Below are positions 8,655-18,786 of a DNA stretch of 57,840 nucleotides, one piece after another (the first letter of the stretch is position 1; every line of letters begins with the position of its first letter). The DNA comes from an uncultured Sulfitobacter sp. (lineage in GTDB: Bacteria; Pseudomonadota; Alphaproteobacteria; Rhodobacterales; Rhodobacteraceae). A program made the position numbers and the translations under genes. The notes below the pieces were generated by a model. That model saw nothing but the letters and a program-made list of their open reading frames with translations. It had not been told where the DNA came from and did not search any database. The stretch is from assembly GCA_938003685.1 (NCBI GenBank), contig CALKXT010000157.1, positions 1-57,840 of the forward strand, read 5' to 3'.

Positions 8655-9950
8655 ATGTCCGATCAAAATACAGATAAATCCCAGCTAAAGCGCAATTTTA
8701 TACAATCGCTAGAAGTTGACCTTCGTCTTTTGGGGATGGTCGGCGCGTTTTTGACCGTTTGTATCGTTTTCAATCTGCTGACGGACGGACGGTTTTTGAC
8801 CCCGCGCAACGTCTTTAACTTAACAATTCAGACAGTTTCAGTGGCCATCATGGCAACGGGCATGGTGTTTGTGATTGTCACCCGCCACATTGATCTGTCC
8901 GTGGGTGCGCTTCTCGCGACCTGCACCGCGGTGATGGGGATGACCCAAACCGCGTGGTTGCCACAGATTTTTGGCTTTGAACTTGGCCACCCGATGATCC
9001 CTTGGATCACCATCGCTGTGGGCCTGATCACAGGTGCTGCCATTGGCGCGGCGCAGGGCTGGCTGGTTGGCTATCAAGCAATTCCTGCCTTTATCGTGAC
9101 CCTTGGTGGTTTGTTGATTTGGCGCAATGTCGGGTGGTATCTGACGGATGGTGCCACCATCGGCCCACTTGATCAGACATTCATTTTGTTTGGGGGTATC
9201 AGCGGCACACTTGGTGCTTTCTGGAGTTGGGTTGTGGGCGGTGTCGCCACGGCCGTATCGCTTTTTGCAATCTGGTCTGGTCGCCGCTCCAAAAGCGAAT
9301 ACGGCGTTCCAGTGAAACCCCTTTGGGCTGAGGTGTCCGTCATGACTGTCGTGGCTGTGATCATCCTTGGCTTTGTGGCGATCCTCAATTCCTACACAGT
9401 GCCTGAACGCGTTATCGCACGTGACCCCAGCCTATTTGGGTGTGAGGTTGCTGAGGGCTGCGTTGCGGCCTATGGGTTGCCTTATTCTGTGCTGGTGCTG
9501 ATTGCGGTCGCAATTGTGATGACAATCATTGCGTTGCGCACACGGCTTGGTCGCTATATCTTTGCAACCGGCGGCAACCCGGACGCGGCAGAACTATCCG
9601 GTATCAACACACGGCTACTGACGGTCAAGATTTTCGCCATGGTTGGTGTGCTGTCAGCTCTTGCAGGTGTCGTTGCCTCAGCGCGCTTGGGCTATCACAC
9701 CAATGACATCGGCACCTTGGATGAATTGCGCGTCATTGCCGCGGCTGTCATTGGCGGGACTGCGTTGTCGGGCGGCATTGGCACGATCTACGGTGCCATC
9801 ATCGGCGCGCTGATCATGCAATCCTTGCAATCTGGCATGGCGATGGTTGGTGTTGATGCACCTTATCAGAACATCGTTGTTGGTGCGGTCCTCGTGATCG
9901 CCGTCTGGATCGATATTCAATATCGCAAACGGGTAGGAGCAAAATCATGA
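8655..9950 (+). CDS. xylH: D-xylose ABC transporter permease XylH
   Basis: 431-residue polytopic inner-membrane protein of the BPD_transp_2 (ribose/xylose) class with roughly ten hydrophobic segments. Recognisable stretches include TRHIDLSVGALLA, IPAFIVTLGGLLIWR and ATGGNPDAAELSGINT, and AAAVIGGTALSGGIGT near the C-terminus. A large loop between about residues 200 and 280 is usual for XylH and absent from RbsC. The ribosome site GGAG lies at 8642-8645. The stop overlaps the xylG start by 4 bp. Confidence 0.9.
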   Translation: MSDQNTDKSQLKRNFIQSLEVDLRLLGMVGAFLTVCIVFNLLTDGRFLTPRNVFNLTIQTVSVAIMATGMVFVIVTRHIDLSVGALLATCTAVMGMTQTAWLPQIFGFELGHPMIPWITIAVGLITGAAIGAAQGWLVGYQAIPAFIVTLGGLLIWRNVGWYLTDGATIGPLDQTFILFGGISGTLGAFWSWVVGGVATAVSLFAIWSGRRSKSEYGVPVKPLWAEVSVMTVVAVIILGFVAILNSYTVPERVIARDPSLFGCEVAEGCVAAYGLPYSVLVLIAVAIVMTIIALRTRLGRYIFATGGNPDAAELSGINTRLLTVKIFAMVGVLSALAGVVASARLGYHTNDIGTLDELRVIAAAVIGGTALSGGIGTIYGAIIGALIMQSLQSGMAMVGVDAPYQNIVVGAVLVIAVWIDIQYRKRVGAKS

Positions 9951-10696
9951 GCGCCCCTTTGGTTGAAATGAAGAATGTATCCATCGCCTTTGGTGGTGTG
10001 CGCGCGGTCGATGATGTGAGCATCGAATTGCATGCAGGTGAGGTTGTGGGCCTGTTGGGTCACAACGGTGCAGGTAAATCCACCCTGATCAAGATGTTGT
10101 CGGGGGCCTATAAAATGGACTCTGGCGAAATCTGGATTGAAGGCAAACGCGCCACGATCAATTCGCCGCGCGACAGCCGGGACTACAACATCGAAACGAT
10201 CTATCAAACGCTGGCTCTAGCTGACAACCTTGATGCGGCATCCAACCTGTTTTTGGGCCGTGAACTGACCACGCCTTTTGGCTTTGTCGATGATCAACGG
10301 ATGGAGGCCGAGACCCGCAAGATCATGGCGCGCCTCAATCCAAACTTTAAAAAGCTGAAAGAACCCGTATCGGCGCTTTCTGGTGGTCAGCGTCAATCAG
10401 TCGCCATCGCACGCGCCGTCTATTTCAACGCTAAAATCCTGATCATGGATGAACCAACAGCGGCGTTGGGGGTGCATGAAACCGCAATGGTTGCAGAACT
10501 GATCGGTGAGTTGAAAAAGCAAGGTCTTGGTATCTTTTTGATTAGCCACGACACCCGCGAAATGATGGACCTTTGCGACCGTGTGTCTGTGATGAAAAAT
10601 GGCCAAATGGTTGGCACGGAACGGGTCGAAGATGTGACCGAAGATGATATTCTGTCGATGATCATTTTAGGCAAAAATCCAAAGGCTGCGCCGTGA
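9947..10696 (+). CDS. xylG: D-xylose ABC transporter ATP-binding protein XylG (single domain)
   Basis: 249 residues with one complete ABC domain: Walker A GHNGAGKST, signature LSGGQRQS, Walker B ILIMDEPTAALG, switch His in ISHD. Enterobacterial XylG is a tandem of two such domains (about 510 residues); this half-size form is common in alphaproteobacteria and must act as a homodimer. It is placed after the permease. The stop overlaps the GTG start of xylB. Confidence 0.88.
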   Translation: MSAPLVEMKNVSIAFGGVRAVDDVSIELHAGEVVGLLGHNGAGKSTLIKMLSGAYKMDSGEIWIEGKRATINSPRDSRDYNIETIYQTLALADNLDAASNLFLGRELTTPFGFVDDQRMEAETRKIMARLNPNFKKLKEPVSALSGGQRQSVAIARAVYFNAKILIMDEPTAALGVHETAMVAELIGELKKQGLGIFLISHDTREMMDLCDRVSVMKNGQMVGTERVEDVTEDDILSMIILGKNPKAAP

Positions 10697-12132
10697 CCTT
10701 TATCGGTCTTGATCTGGGCACGTCATCGTTAAAGGCGATCTTGATCGACATGGATCAAAAGGTCTTGGCCGAATACGCCGTGCCCCTGACGGTCTCGCGC
10801 CCACATGATGGGTGGTCAGAACAGGATCCAAATCAGTGGTCTGACGCCCTTGAAATCGCGATATCCGAGCTTGCCAAACAAGCCGATGTATCAGGGGTGC
10901 GTGGGATCGGGTTGTCTGGTCATATGCATGGCGCAACCTTGCTGGATGATGCCGATATTGTTTTGCGTCCCTGTATCTTGTGGAATGACACGCGTTCTGC
11001 TGAGGAAGCCGCTGGACTAGATAGCGATCCACAGTTTCGTGAAGTATCGGGCAATATCGTCTTTGCAGGGTTCACCGCGCCAAAGGTCGCGTGGGTCAAG
11101 AATAACGAATCCGCAATTTTTGCCAAAATTGCTAAAGTTCTGCTGCCCAAGGATTACCTCAGACTTCTGTTGATTGGTGATCACGTCGCAGAGATGTCTG
11201 ACGCGGCTGGGACAAGCTGGCTCGATGTCGCGAGGCGTGATTGGTCAGATGACCTGCTGGCCGCCACTGGTTTGAAGCGGTCTCAGATGCCACGCCTTGT
11301 TGAAGGCTCTGAAAGTTCAGGGACATTGCGCGATAGCCTAGCCCAGAAATGGGGCCTCCCCAAGGGGGTGATAGTTGCGGGTGGGGGCGGTGACAACGCG
11401 GCCTCTGCCATCGGGACGGGGGTTGTGGCCAAGGGCGATGCTTTTGTCTCACTTGGTACATCCGGCGTGTTGTTCGCAGCCTCAGATGCCTACCAACCTG
11501 ATGCAGCCAGCGCTGTGCATACGTTTTGCCATGCCGTGCCAGACATGTGGCACCAGATGGGCGTTATCCTCGCGGCCACCGATGCGCTGCAATGGTTGTC
11601 GCGCCTGACTGGTCAAAGCGCGTCTGAACTGACTCAAGATCTTGGGGCGCTTTGCGCGCCATCGCGCACCTTGTTCCTGCCCTATCTGGGGGGCGAACGC
11701 ACGCCGCATAATAACGCGGCCATGCGTGGGCAGTTCCTGCACCTTGATCACAGCACAGACGCCAAAGAGGCCGCGCGCGCAGTCCTTGAGGGCGTCGCCT
11801 TTGCCTTTGCTGATTGCCAACACGCGCTGCGCTCAACCGGCACCACGATCGAGCGTGCCATCGCGCTTGGGGGTGGTGCCAAATCTGACTATTGGCTTGG
11901 GGCTATCGCCACTGCGCTCGACATTTCACTCATGGTCCCAAAGGCGGGCGACTTTGGTGCGGCCCTTGGGGCAGCGCGCCTTGGTATGATGGCGGCAACA
12001 GACGCGGGCATCGAAATTGCGACGCTGCCACCTATCGCTAGAGCCATCACTCCAGACACCAAACTTTCATCTGCATTTTCGGATGCACACAATCGGTATC
12101 GCACCGCATATTCCGTTCTAAAGGACCTCTGA
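10693..12132 (+). CDS. xylB: Xylulokinase XylB
   Basis: 479 residues, the normal length. It phosphorylates D-xylulose to xylulose 5-phosphate in the cytoplasm. The FGGY-kinase fold is clear: phosphate-binding loop [15 protein letters not shown] at the N-terminus, substrate region [14 protein letters not shown] with WNDTRS, and the second ATPase half with [23 protein letters not shown] and [16 protein letters not shown]. The start is GTG, overlapping the xylG stop. The kinase precedes the isomerase, the reverse of E. coli xylAB. Confidence 0.93.
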   Translation: MTFIGLDLGTSSLKAILIDMDQKVLAEYAVPLTVSRPHDGWSEQDPNQWSDALEIAISELAKQADVSGVRGIGLSGHMHGATLLDDADIVLRPCILWNDTRSAEEAAGLDSDPQFREVSGNIVFAGFTAPKVAWVKNNESAIFAKIAKVLLPKDYLRLLLIGDHVAEMSDAAGTSWLDVARRDWSDDLLAATGLKRSQMPRLVEGSESSGTLRDSLAQKWGLPKGVIVAGGGGDNAASAIGTGVVAKGDAFVSLGTSGVLFAASDAYQPDAASAVHTFCHAVPDMWHQMGVILAATDALQWLSRLTGQSASELTQDLGALCAPSRTLFLPYLGGERTPHNNAAMRGQFLHLDHSTDAKEAARAVLEGVAFAFADCQHALRSTGTTIERAIALGGGAKSDYWLGAIATALDISLMVPKAGDFGAALGAARLGMMAATDAGIEIATLPPIARAITPDTKLSSAFSDAHNRYRTAYSVLKDL

Positions 12133-12133
12133 C

Positions 12134-13435
12134 ATGACTGATTTTTTCAAAGGCATCCCTGCCATTTCCTATGAAGGTCCTGACAGCGACAATGACTTTG
12201 CCTTTCGCCACTACAACCCAGACGAGGTGATCATGGGTAAATCCATGAAGGACCACCTGCGCTTTGCTGCCGCCTATTGGCATTCCTTTGCTTGGCCCGG
12301 CGGCGACCCCTTTGGTGGGCAGACGTTCGAACGTCCGTGGTTTGGGGATACGTTGGATCATGCGCGCCTCAAGGCAGATGTGGCTTTTGAGATGTTTCAA
12401 AAGCTAAACGTGCCGTATTTCTGTTTTCACGATGCCGATGTGCGCCCTGAAGGCGCGAGCTTTGCTGAGAACACTAAGAACCTTGAAGCCATTGTCGATT
12501 ACTTTGCGCAAAAGATGGACGAGACAGGCATCAAACTGCTGTGGGGTACGGCCAACCTGTTTTCGCACCGTCGTTTCATGTCCGGGGCCGCGACAAACCC
12601 GGACCCTGATATTTTTGCTTATTCAGCGGCGACAATCAAAACCTGCATGGACGCGACGATCAAACTGGGTGGCGAAAACTATGTGCTTTGGGGGGGGCGC
12701 GAAGGTTATGAAACGCTGTTGAACACAGACATGGGCCGCGAACGCCAGCAGGCGGGTGCAATGTTGCAGATGGTTGTCGATTACAAACACAAGATGGGAT
12801 ACAAGGGCGCGATCCTGATCGAACCCAAGCCCCAAGAGCCTACCAAGCACCAGTATGATTACGATGTGGCGACGGTCTATGGTTTCCTCAAAGACTTTGG
12901 ATTGGAAGGTGAAGTTCAGGTTAATATCGAACAGGGTCATGCGATTTTGGCGGGCCATTCGTTCGAACACGAACTGGCCTTGGCGCGCGAGCTTGGCATT
13001 TTTGGTTCCATTGATATGAACCGCAATGACTATCAATCTGGCTGGGACACCGATCAATTCCCCAATAATGTGCCAGAGATGGCGCTGGCCTATTACGAGG
13101 TGCTGCGGGCAGGGGGCTTCAAAACCGGGGGCACCAACTTTGACGCCAAGCTACGGCGCCAATCCCTTGATGCTGAGGATTTGATCCTTGCACATGTGGG
13201 GGGCATGGATGCCTGTGCGGCTGGGTTCAAAGCAGCTGCCGCTATGCTGCAAGATGGTAAGCTAGAGGCCGCGCGCGATGAACGATACGCAGGATGGGAG
13301 ACCGCTACGGGCAAGGGATTACTGACCAGCGATCTAAGCACGATCCATGATCATGTGCTTACCGATGGTCTCGACCCACACCCAAAATCAGGTCGTCAGG
13401 AGCGCCTTGAAAATCTAGTTAACCGTTACCTTTAA
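12134..13435 (+). CDS. xylA: Xylose isomerase XylA
   Basis: 433 residues, as in class II xylose isomerases. It converts D-xylose to D-xylulose using two divalent metals. The catalytic His lies in [12 protein letters not shown], the metal-binding Glu/Lys in [17 protein letters not shown], and a further metal ligand in [25 protein letters not shown] is also family-specific. The start follows the xylB stop by one base. It is the last gene of the operon; I see no strong terminator in the 13 bp before the convergent nitroreductase stop. Confidence 0.95.
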   Translation: MTDFFKGIPAISYEGPDSDNDFAFRHYNPDEVIMGKSMKDHLRFAAAYWHSFAWPGGDPFGGQTFERPWFGDTLDHARLKADVAFEMFQKLNVPYFCFHDADVRPEGASFAENTKNLEAIVDYFAQKMDETGIKLLWGTANLFSHRRFMSGAATNPDPDIFAYSAATIKTCMDATIKLGGENYVLWGGREGYETLLNTDMGRERQQAGAMLQMVVDYKHKMGYKGAILIEPKPQEPTKHQYDYDVATVYGFLKDFGLEGEVQVNIEQGHAILAGHSFEHELALARELGIFGSIDMNRNDYQSGWDTDQFPNNVPEMALAYYEVLRAGGFKTGGTNFDAKLRRQSLDAEDLILAHVGGMDACAAGFKAAAAMLQDGKLEAARDERYAGWETATGKGLLTSDLSTIHDHVLTDGLDPHPKSGRQERLENLVNRYL

Positions 13436-13448
13436 GCGGGTTTGCCCC

Positions 13449-14285
13449 CTAATCTAAGCGAAACCCCTTGGCCCGAACGAAGTCACCAAATGTATGACGT
13501 TCGGGCTTGCTATATTGTCTTACCTTATCCGTGGACCACCCGTAGGTTTCAGACACGCCAAACTCTGCGCTAAATCGCTGCGTTTGATAGGGCTGGCTGG
13601 CGGTGCGGTCCTGATCATAGTCCTGCACGGCCTCTTGGAGGCCGTCTTCACTATAGTGATTGTGATGCACCGTTACACCCAAAGGCAGGCGCTTTGAAAT
13701 CTGTGTGGGCTGCGCGGGATACCCAATGGCGAGGCCTGCAACGGGAAAGACGTGATCAGGCAAATTCAACATTTTTGAAACCGCTTCCGCTTTGTTGCGG
13801 ATGGCGCTGATCGGACAACAGCCAAGGCCAATGGCTTCGGCAGCGGTGACAAAAGCACCAAGCGCAATGGCGGCATCGACACTGGCATTAAAGAACGCAT
13901 CAAGGTGATCATTGGCAAACGCTACGTTATGCCAGTCATGCAGCAGGCGCTGTCGGCGGTTGTTGCCACAAAATACCGCAATCATTGGCGCATCTGCGAC
14001 CCATGCCTGTCCGCTAACAAGTTGCGCGAGGTCTGTGCGTGTTTTTGATGACGTTATCAAAATAATATCGCGCTGTTGCAAATCACTTTTACTGGGTGAG
14101 GCCAGTGCAACAGCACAGAGCGTTTCAAGAATATCCGTTGAAACGGGTTTGTCTTGATACGACCGGCATGAGCCGCGCTTGGCCATGCCTTCCAAGACAG
14201 ATTGATCCTGACCCACTGGAATAGGCGGATCTCTGTAACGCGCTGCCAAGAGGTGCTGCAACTTCAATCCAAATGCCTGTGTCAT
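13449..14285 (-). CDS. Nitroreductase family FMN-dependent oxidoreductase
   Basis: 278 residues from ATG 14283-14285 (MTQAFGLKLQHLLAARYR); an in-frame start at 14438 would add 51 atypical residues. The FMN-binding signature is RGSCRSYQDKPV, and ASPSKSDLQQRDIILI and AAEAIGLGCCPISAIRN follow in the order seen in NfsA/Frp-like enzymes. The family reduces nitro groups or flavins with NAD(P)H in the cytoplasm; the physiological substrate cannot be inferred. It is convergent with xylA and divergent from the DUF3095 gene. Confidence 0.8.
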   Translation of the reverse strand: MTQAFGLKLQHLLAARYRDPPIPVGQDQSVLEGMAKRGSCRSYQDKPVSTDILETLCAVALASPSKSDLQQRDIILITSSKTRTDLAQLVSGQAWVADAPMIAVFCGNNRRQRLLHDWHNVAFANDHLDAFFNASVDAAIALGAFVTAAEAIGLGCCPISAIRNKAEAVSKMLNLPDHVFPVAGLAIGYPAQPTQISKRLPLGVTVHHNHYSEDGLQEAVQDYDQDRTASQPYQTQRFSAEFGVSETYGWSTDKVRQYSKPERHTFGDFVRAKGFRLD

Positions 14286-14455
14286 GTGATCCTGCCTTTT
14301 ATAGTGTCGTGACTTTCGCCCACCCGCTTGCAAAGCGTATCGCATTTTCAACGTCATACCATCGTTTTGGTGGCCACAGGATTGAGAAGCGGCGGTTTTG
14401 CTTGCATTGTCTCTTTCGGGTTGGTGATCTGCGGTCACAGAGGTACAGAAGAAGA

Positions 14456-15613
14456 ATGATTACATCTGTATCAAGCATAGACTTTTATGCATCCGTGATC
14501 CCAAAGGGTGATTTTTCAATCTTTGCGGATGCGCAAGTGTACACCTCTCTTCCAGACGATTGGTGGGTCGGCACCTCAGACATTGTTGGATCGACTCAAG
14601 CCGTTGCTGAGGGGCGATACAAGACCGTGAACATGGTCGGTGCTGCGGTGGTTTCGGCGCAGATGAATGCCCATGAAGGGGCCGCGTTTCCGTTTATTTT
14701 TGGCGGGGATGGGGCTGGGTTTGCCGTACCTGCGGCCTGGAGAGGCCGCGCGGAACAGGCCTTGTCCGCCGTTCGGGTCTGGGCACTCGAAGAGTTTGAA
14801 ATGGAACTGCGGGTTGGTATGATCCAAGTGCGCGATATACGTGCGGCAGGGTTGGATATTGGCGTAGCGCGGTTTCAGGCGGCGCAAGGCATCGATTATG
14901 CAATGTTTTCAGGTGGTGGATTAAGTTGGGCGGAAAATCAGATGAAGCTGGGGCATCACACATTGCCCGCCGCACCTGCTGGTACAAAACCTGACCTCAC
15001 CGGACTGAGTTGCCGATGGAGCCATATGCCCAGTCATCATGGATCGATCCTATCTGTAGTGATCGAACCCAGCGAAGAAGCGTCTGTCACAGACTTTGCG
15101 AAGCTGGCGCGTGACGTCGTGGGTTTGGCTCGGGAACTTGAATTGTCGGGTCATCCGGCAGGCAAGGCAGGGCCGGGGATCACATGGCCGCCTGCAGGGG
15201 CCATGCTTGAGGCACACGCACAGCGTGGTGAGGGGCCCCTTGGTCCCGCGCGGCGCAAGGCATTGACGGAAAGCTTCATTGCGTGGGTGTTGTTCAAAAC
15301 CGGCCTGAAAGTTGGAGGATTTGATGCCCGCAGATATCGCAACCATGTGCGCCAAAATGCTGACTTTCGCAAATTTGATGACGGATTGAAGATGACGTTA
15401 GATTGCGATCCGGGCACCGAAAACCGCCTGCGCACTCTATTGGAAAAAGCTGCCGCAGACGGGATCATTCGATATGGGCTGCATGCGCAATCTGAGGCGA
15501 TGATGACCTGCATTGTGCCGTCCATCCATCAAGACGATCACATCCATTTCGTGGACGGTGCTGCGGGTGGATATACGGCGGCAGCACAGGCGATCAAAGG
15601 CAACGCGGCCTAA
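14456..15613 (+). CDS. DUF3095 protein, class III nucleotide cyclase-like
   Basis: 385 residues from ATG 14456, chosen because a purine-rich site (AGAAGAAG) precedes it; an in-frame upstream start at 14273 adds 61 residues without family character. The family has no proven function. By eye it resembles a class III nucleotide cyclase: GTSDIVGST places an Asp at residue 42, GGDGAGF places a second at 85, and LRVGMIQV follows. The 43-residue spacing equals that of the two metal-binding aspartates of adenylate cyclases. The later helix (GGGLSWAENQMK) aligns with the cyclase Asn/Arg helix but without those residues, so the chemistry may differ or be lost. No membrane segment. It is convergent, with 4-bp overlap, with a membrane protein carrying a cyclic-nucleotide-binding domain. 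Confidence 0.75.
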   Translation: MITSVSSIDFYASVIPKGDFSIFADAQVYTSLPDDWWVGTSDIVGSTQAVAEGRYKTVNMVGAAVVSAQMNAHEGAAFPFIFGGDGAGFAVPAAWRGRAEQALSAVRVWALEEFEMELRVGMIQVRDIRAAGLDIGVARFQAAQGIDYAMFSGGGLSWAENQMKLGHHTLPAAPAGTKPDLTGLSCRWSHMPSHHGSILSVVIEPSEEASVTDFAKLARDVVGLARELELSGHPAGKAGPGITWPPAGAMLEAHAQRGEGPLGPARRKALTESFIAWVLFKTGLKVGGFDARRYRNHVRQNADFRKFDDGLKMTLDCDPGTENRLRTLLEKAAADGIIRYGLHAQSEAMMTCIVPSIHQDDHIHFVDGAAGGYTAAAQAIKGNAA

Positions 15614-18600
15614 CTTTTCACATATCCCGCAACGGTTTGTAGCAACTTAAAGGCTGTGGATGCATCGTGTTCCACAACAGACAAGAATTCTTCGGCACCG
15701 ATGCGCAAGCACAGCAAGTCACTGGTTGCTTTCATATCCAGTGCGCGGGGGACATTGCGGATCAACCCCAGTTCGCCAACCAATTTGCCGGGCCCAACCG
15801 TTGCGACTACTTTTTCCGCGCCATCACTTACGGACAGCAGCAAATCTGCTTGGCCCTCAACAACCATATACGCGCCGTCACTTGGGTCATCGTTCTGATG
15901 AAACACAAAATCACCGGCCGTCGCGGTATACCAACGCGCGCCAAACGCCAGCAGGCGCAATTGCTTGCTGTTAAGCCCTGAGAAGAGTTCAGTCTGTTTC
16001 AACGCGTCCAGTTTGCGGGCCAGATCGATAGAAAATGCACTGTCATCGCCTGCTGCAATTTGTACGTTGTCACTGACTATCATCCCATGTTTCAGTTCAA
16101 AATGAACATCAAATGCACCGATATCCTCATGCGCTGCATTCAAATAGATAAAGGTGGCATCAGGCAGCAGCGCACGTAATTTGTCAAAAAGCGCTGATTT
16201 TGCCGCGCTGTCATAGCTTGTCAGAACTGAGTCCAGAACCAAGATATGTGGTTGCTTGATCGTGGCACGGCTGACTGCCAACAACTCTGCGTAGTCATTG
16301 GGCAGGTTGGTGCCGCCAAGTGAAATGGGCGTGTCAAAGATCAGGCCGGGGACCAAACGATCAATGCCCGCTTCGGTCAGTTTGTCGGCAACTAAGCTGC
16401 GCACCTCATCCGCCTTTGAGCCTGCAGATTCAGATATTTTGCCAAACAATGCATTTTCCAAAACAGTCAGCGCGGGCATGCATTGATCTGCACAGAGTGG
16501 CGTAAACAAACCCGCCATCCGGGTCTGTAGCGCTCGTGCGTGATCACTGCGCATTTCAAGCACGCGGGTTTTCATGGCGTCAGGAAATGCAGTTCCAATC
16601 CGTTCCGCAGAAATAACAAAGGGCAAAACAATAAGTTGCGCTTTTTGGAGGGTATCAAGCTCAGCCCCATTGCGCATTTTGGCAACTAAGTTGATGGCGG
16701 TTTCATAGCTGGCAACATCAAGCCCCAGTTTGCGAAATAAAGGATGGTCCGTGCCATCCAAGCCAAAGATTTGTCGTAGCATGTCAGTGACATCAATCGC
16801 CAAGTGCAACAAATCATGGTCAAGCTTGAACTCAGCCAACAACCGCATGAATTCCGTTTGTTCTGCCAAAAGATTGGCGGTGATTGGCACCTTTGGCATG
16901 GCATACATCAGGTTGTCGCCAACGGGCAGTGATGGGTTATAGGCACTTTTATCAAAGCGATAGACATGTTGTGACAGGCCTGCGGCCATTATGCTGTTCG
17001 CAATGTCAGAGCGCAGCGACACCAGTTGGCTGGCGAGATCGGGGTAAGTGTCGAGGTTGAATTTTTGATCAAGACCTCGACGGAACAATGCATTGTCCCG
17101 GCCCATTCCCTCCACCAGATCAAGCCACCAATTACGCAGGCCATCTGTGTTTTCGATTCCGGCGAGGGACGGATCAAGCCAGTCAGCTTGTAACGGATCG
17201 ACACTATTTCCCGTACGCTGCGCTTCTTTCACCTTTACGGGATTACCGGTGCCATCCTTTGGCTGACGGCGCAGTGGCATTAGGACGTTGTTGCCAAAGC
17301 TGCCCACAAACATCACGGGCCGTGATGTGGCATGTCCAATACGTGTCGCAATAACGGATTGATGCAGGGTGGACAGGGTGTTTCCGCTCAGCACTACTTT
17401 GCCGCTTGTGGGCAGGACTTCGCGGGTTAATACCTCAGCAAAGGCGCGGCGTTCCTCGTCGCTGGGGGCGGTGATCCCGATGGTCTTGCCCGCCGGCAAG
17501 GTTGCGTTCAGATCCTCAAGTACCGCATTGCCGTCTTTGTCGCGCACGGTAACACCAACCAATTCGATGTCGCCGTCCAGTGCTGCGATACTGTCGGGTT
17601 CGCCGTCAAACAAATCGGCGTCAACCATACCATCGGGGGAAAATCGCTCCATTATGGTTTCCCAGCGGATCGCCATATCTTGGGTCTGGTTGTAATAGGT
17701 CAGTAATTCTTTCCACGGGCTGGAAAGGTCTTTGTAGGCGGCGAGCGCGGCCACCAAGGCACCAACTGAAATTTCGCCTTTGATGGTTAAATACCCACCA
17801 ATTGCATAAAAGAAAAACGGCGTCAGTTGGGTGATGAAGTTATTGATAAACTTCATAAAGAATTTCTTTTGGTAAATCTCAAAGCGCACAAAATAGAGCT
17901 GGCTTAACCGATCTGAGATCAACGCCATATGATAGCGCCAACCACCATTGGTACGCAATGACGCTGCCCCAACAGCGCCTTCACCAATCTCGGCCGCAAG
18001 CCCGCGCACCTGTTGGACGCGCTGCTTGTTCAGGATGTTTATCTTCTTTTGCAGCTTGGGGATCAGCCACGCCTGTAGCGGGATCAGCAAACAGGCCGCA
18101 ATGCCAAAGGTGACGCTTTGGATGAATAGGAACGCAAGGATCGTGATCATCTGCCCGGCTTGCAGCACAGGCTGGGCAAGCGCATCCCCCATTAGCCCGC
18201 CCATCGGCTCAGATTCAGAGGTGACCATGGACACCAATTCGCCTTGGCTGGTGCGTTCAAAATAGGGTGCAGGAAACCGCAATATCCGGGCGATCAAGCT
18301 ATAGCGCAGACGCCGCAACAAGCGTTCTGATAAAACGCCTTTCATCGTGTTGATACGCATCTTCATGACGCCATGCACAAACACCGCCACGAGAAACATC
18401 AAGCATAATACCATCAGAAACGTGATCTGTGGCATCTGGATGCCAAAGAATTGTACCACTGTTTCACCTGCACCGATCGCGTCGTTGATGATCCGTTTTG
18501 GCAGTTCAAGTGTGAGGTACAGCAGCGGAAACAACGTCACCGTCACAAGCAGCAAGATCAGTTGGTCGCGCTTGGAGTATTTCCAGATGAATGCAAAAAT

Positions 18601-18705
18601 TGAGCGTTCTATGGCGGTGATCCAGTTCCAAGAAAAGTTCAGTCGTGCCCAAGAGGTAAATCTGATGTACGTCCAACCGTAGCAAGCTTGGAACCCAAAG
18701 ACCAA
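15610..18705 (-). CDS. ABC-exporter-like membrane protein with degenerate ATPase domain and C-terminal cyclic-nucleotide-binding domain
   Basis: 1031 residues. Residues about 45-340 are an ABC type-1 exporter membrane domain (LELPKRIINDAIG, YFERTSQGELVSMVTSE). From about 380 an ABC ATPase fold begins (IELVGVTVRDKDG), but the Walker A position reads GITAPSDEERR (410-420), without the Gly-Lys-Ser/Thr. About 270 residues of unfamiliar sequence are inserted (480-745). The C-terminal part has ISLGGTNLPND (794-804) in place of LSGGQ and ILVLDSVLTSYD (821-832), with Ser for the catalytic Glu. Residues 898-1031 are a cyclic-nucleotide-binding domain whose phosphate cassette GELGLIRNVPRAL (977-989) keeps the Glu and Arg. 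ATP hydrolysis looks unlikely, ligand binding likely. Not a normal exporter; function unknown. Confidence 0.78.
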   Translation of the reverse strand: MVFGFQACYGWTYIRFTSWARLNFSWNWITAIERSIFAFIWKYSKRDQLILLLVTVTLFPLLYLTLELPKRIINDAIGAGETVVQFFGIQMPQITFLMVLCLMFLVAVFVHGVMKMRINTMKGVLSERLLRRLRYSLIARILRFPAPYFERTSQGELVSMVTSESEPMGGLMGDALAQPVLQAGQMITILAFLFIQSVTFGIAACLLIPLQAWLIPKLQKKINILNKQRVQQVRGLAAEIGEGAVGAASLRTNGGWRYHMALISDRLSQLYFVRFEIYQKKFFMKFINNFITQLTPFFFYAIGGYLTIKGEISVGALVAALAAYKDLSSPWKELLTYYNQTQDMAIRWETIMERFSPDGMVDADLFDGEPDSIAALDGDIELVGVTVRDKDGNAVLEDLNATLPAGKTIGITAPSDEERRAFAEVLTREVLPTSGKVVLSGNTLSTLHQSVIATRIGHATSRPVMFVGSFGNNVLMPLRRQPKDGTGNPVKVKEAQRTGNSVDPLQADWLDPSLAGIENTDGLRNWWLDLVEGMGRDNALFRRGLDQKFNLDTYPDLASQLVSLRSDIANSIMAAGLSQHVYRFDKSAYNPSLPVGDNLMYAMPKVPITANLLAEQTEFMRLLAEFKLDHDLLHLAIDVTDMLRQIFGLDGTDHPLFRKLGLDVASYETAINLVAKMRNGAELDTLQKAQLIVLPFVISAERIGTAFPDAMKTRVLEMRSDHARALQTRMAGLFTPLCADQCMPALTVLENALFGKISESAGSKADEVRSLVADKLTEAGIDRLVPGLIFDTPISLGGTNLPNDYAELLAVSRATIKQPHILVLDSVLTSYDSAAKSALFDKLRALLPDATFIYLNAAHEDIGAFDVHFELKHGMIVSDNVQIAAGDDSAFSIDLARKLDALKQTELFSGLNSKQLRLLAFGARWYTATAGDFVFHQNDDPSDGAYMVVEGQADLLLSVSDGAEKVVATVGPGKLVGELGLIRNVPRALDMKATSDLLCLRIGAEEFLSVVEHDASTAFKLLQTVAGYVKS

Positions 18706-18786
18706 ATCATTTGATAAATCAGATAGGATAGTTTCTGATATTGGCAGGGCGCATTGAGTTCGCGCTTAATCTAGTGGAGAACACGG

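Noticed and set aside
18705-18730. FNR-like sequence TTGATAAATCA near the start of the ABC/CNB gene
   Set aside because: The half-sites are one base apart instead of four, so it does not fit an FnrL box.
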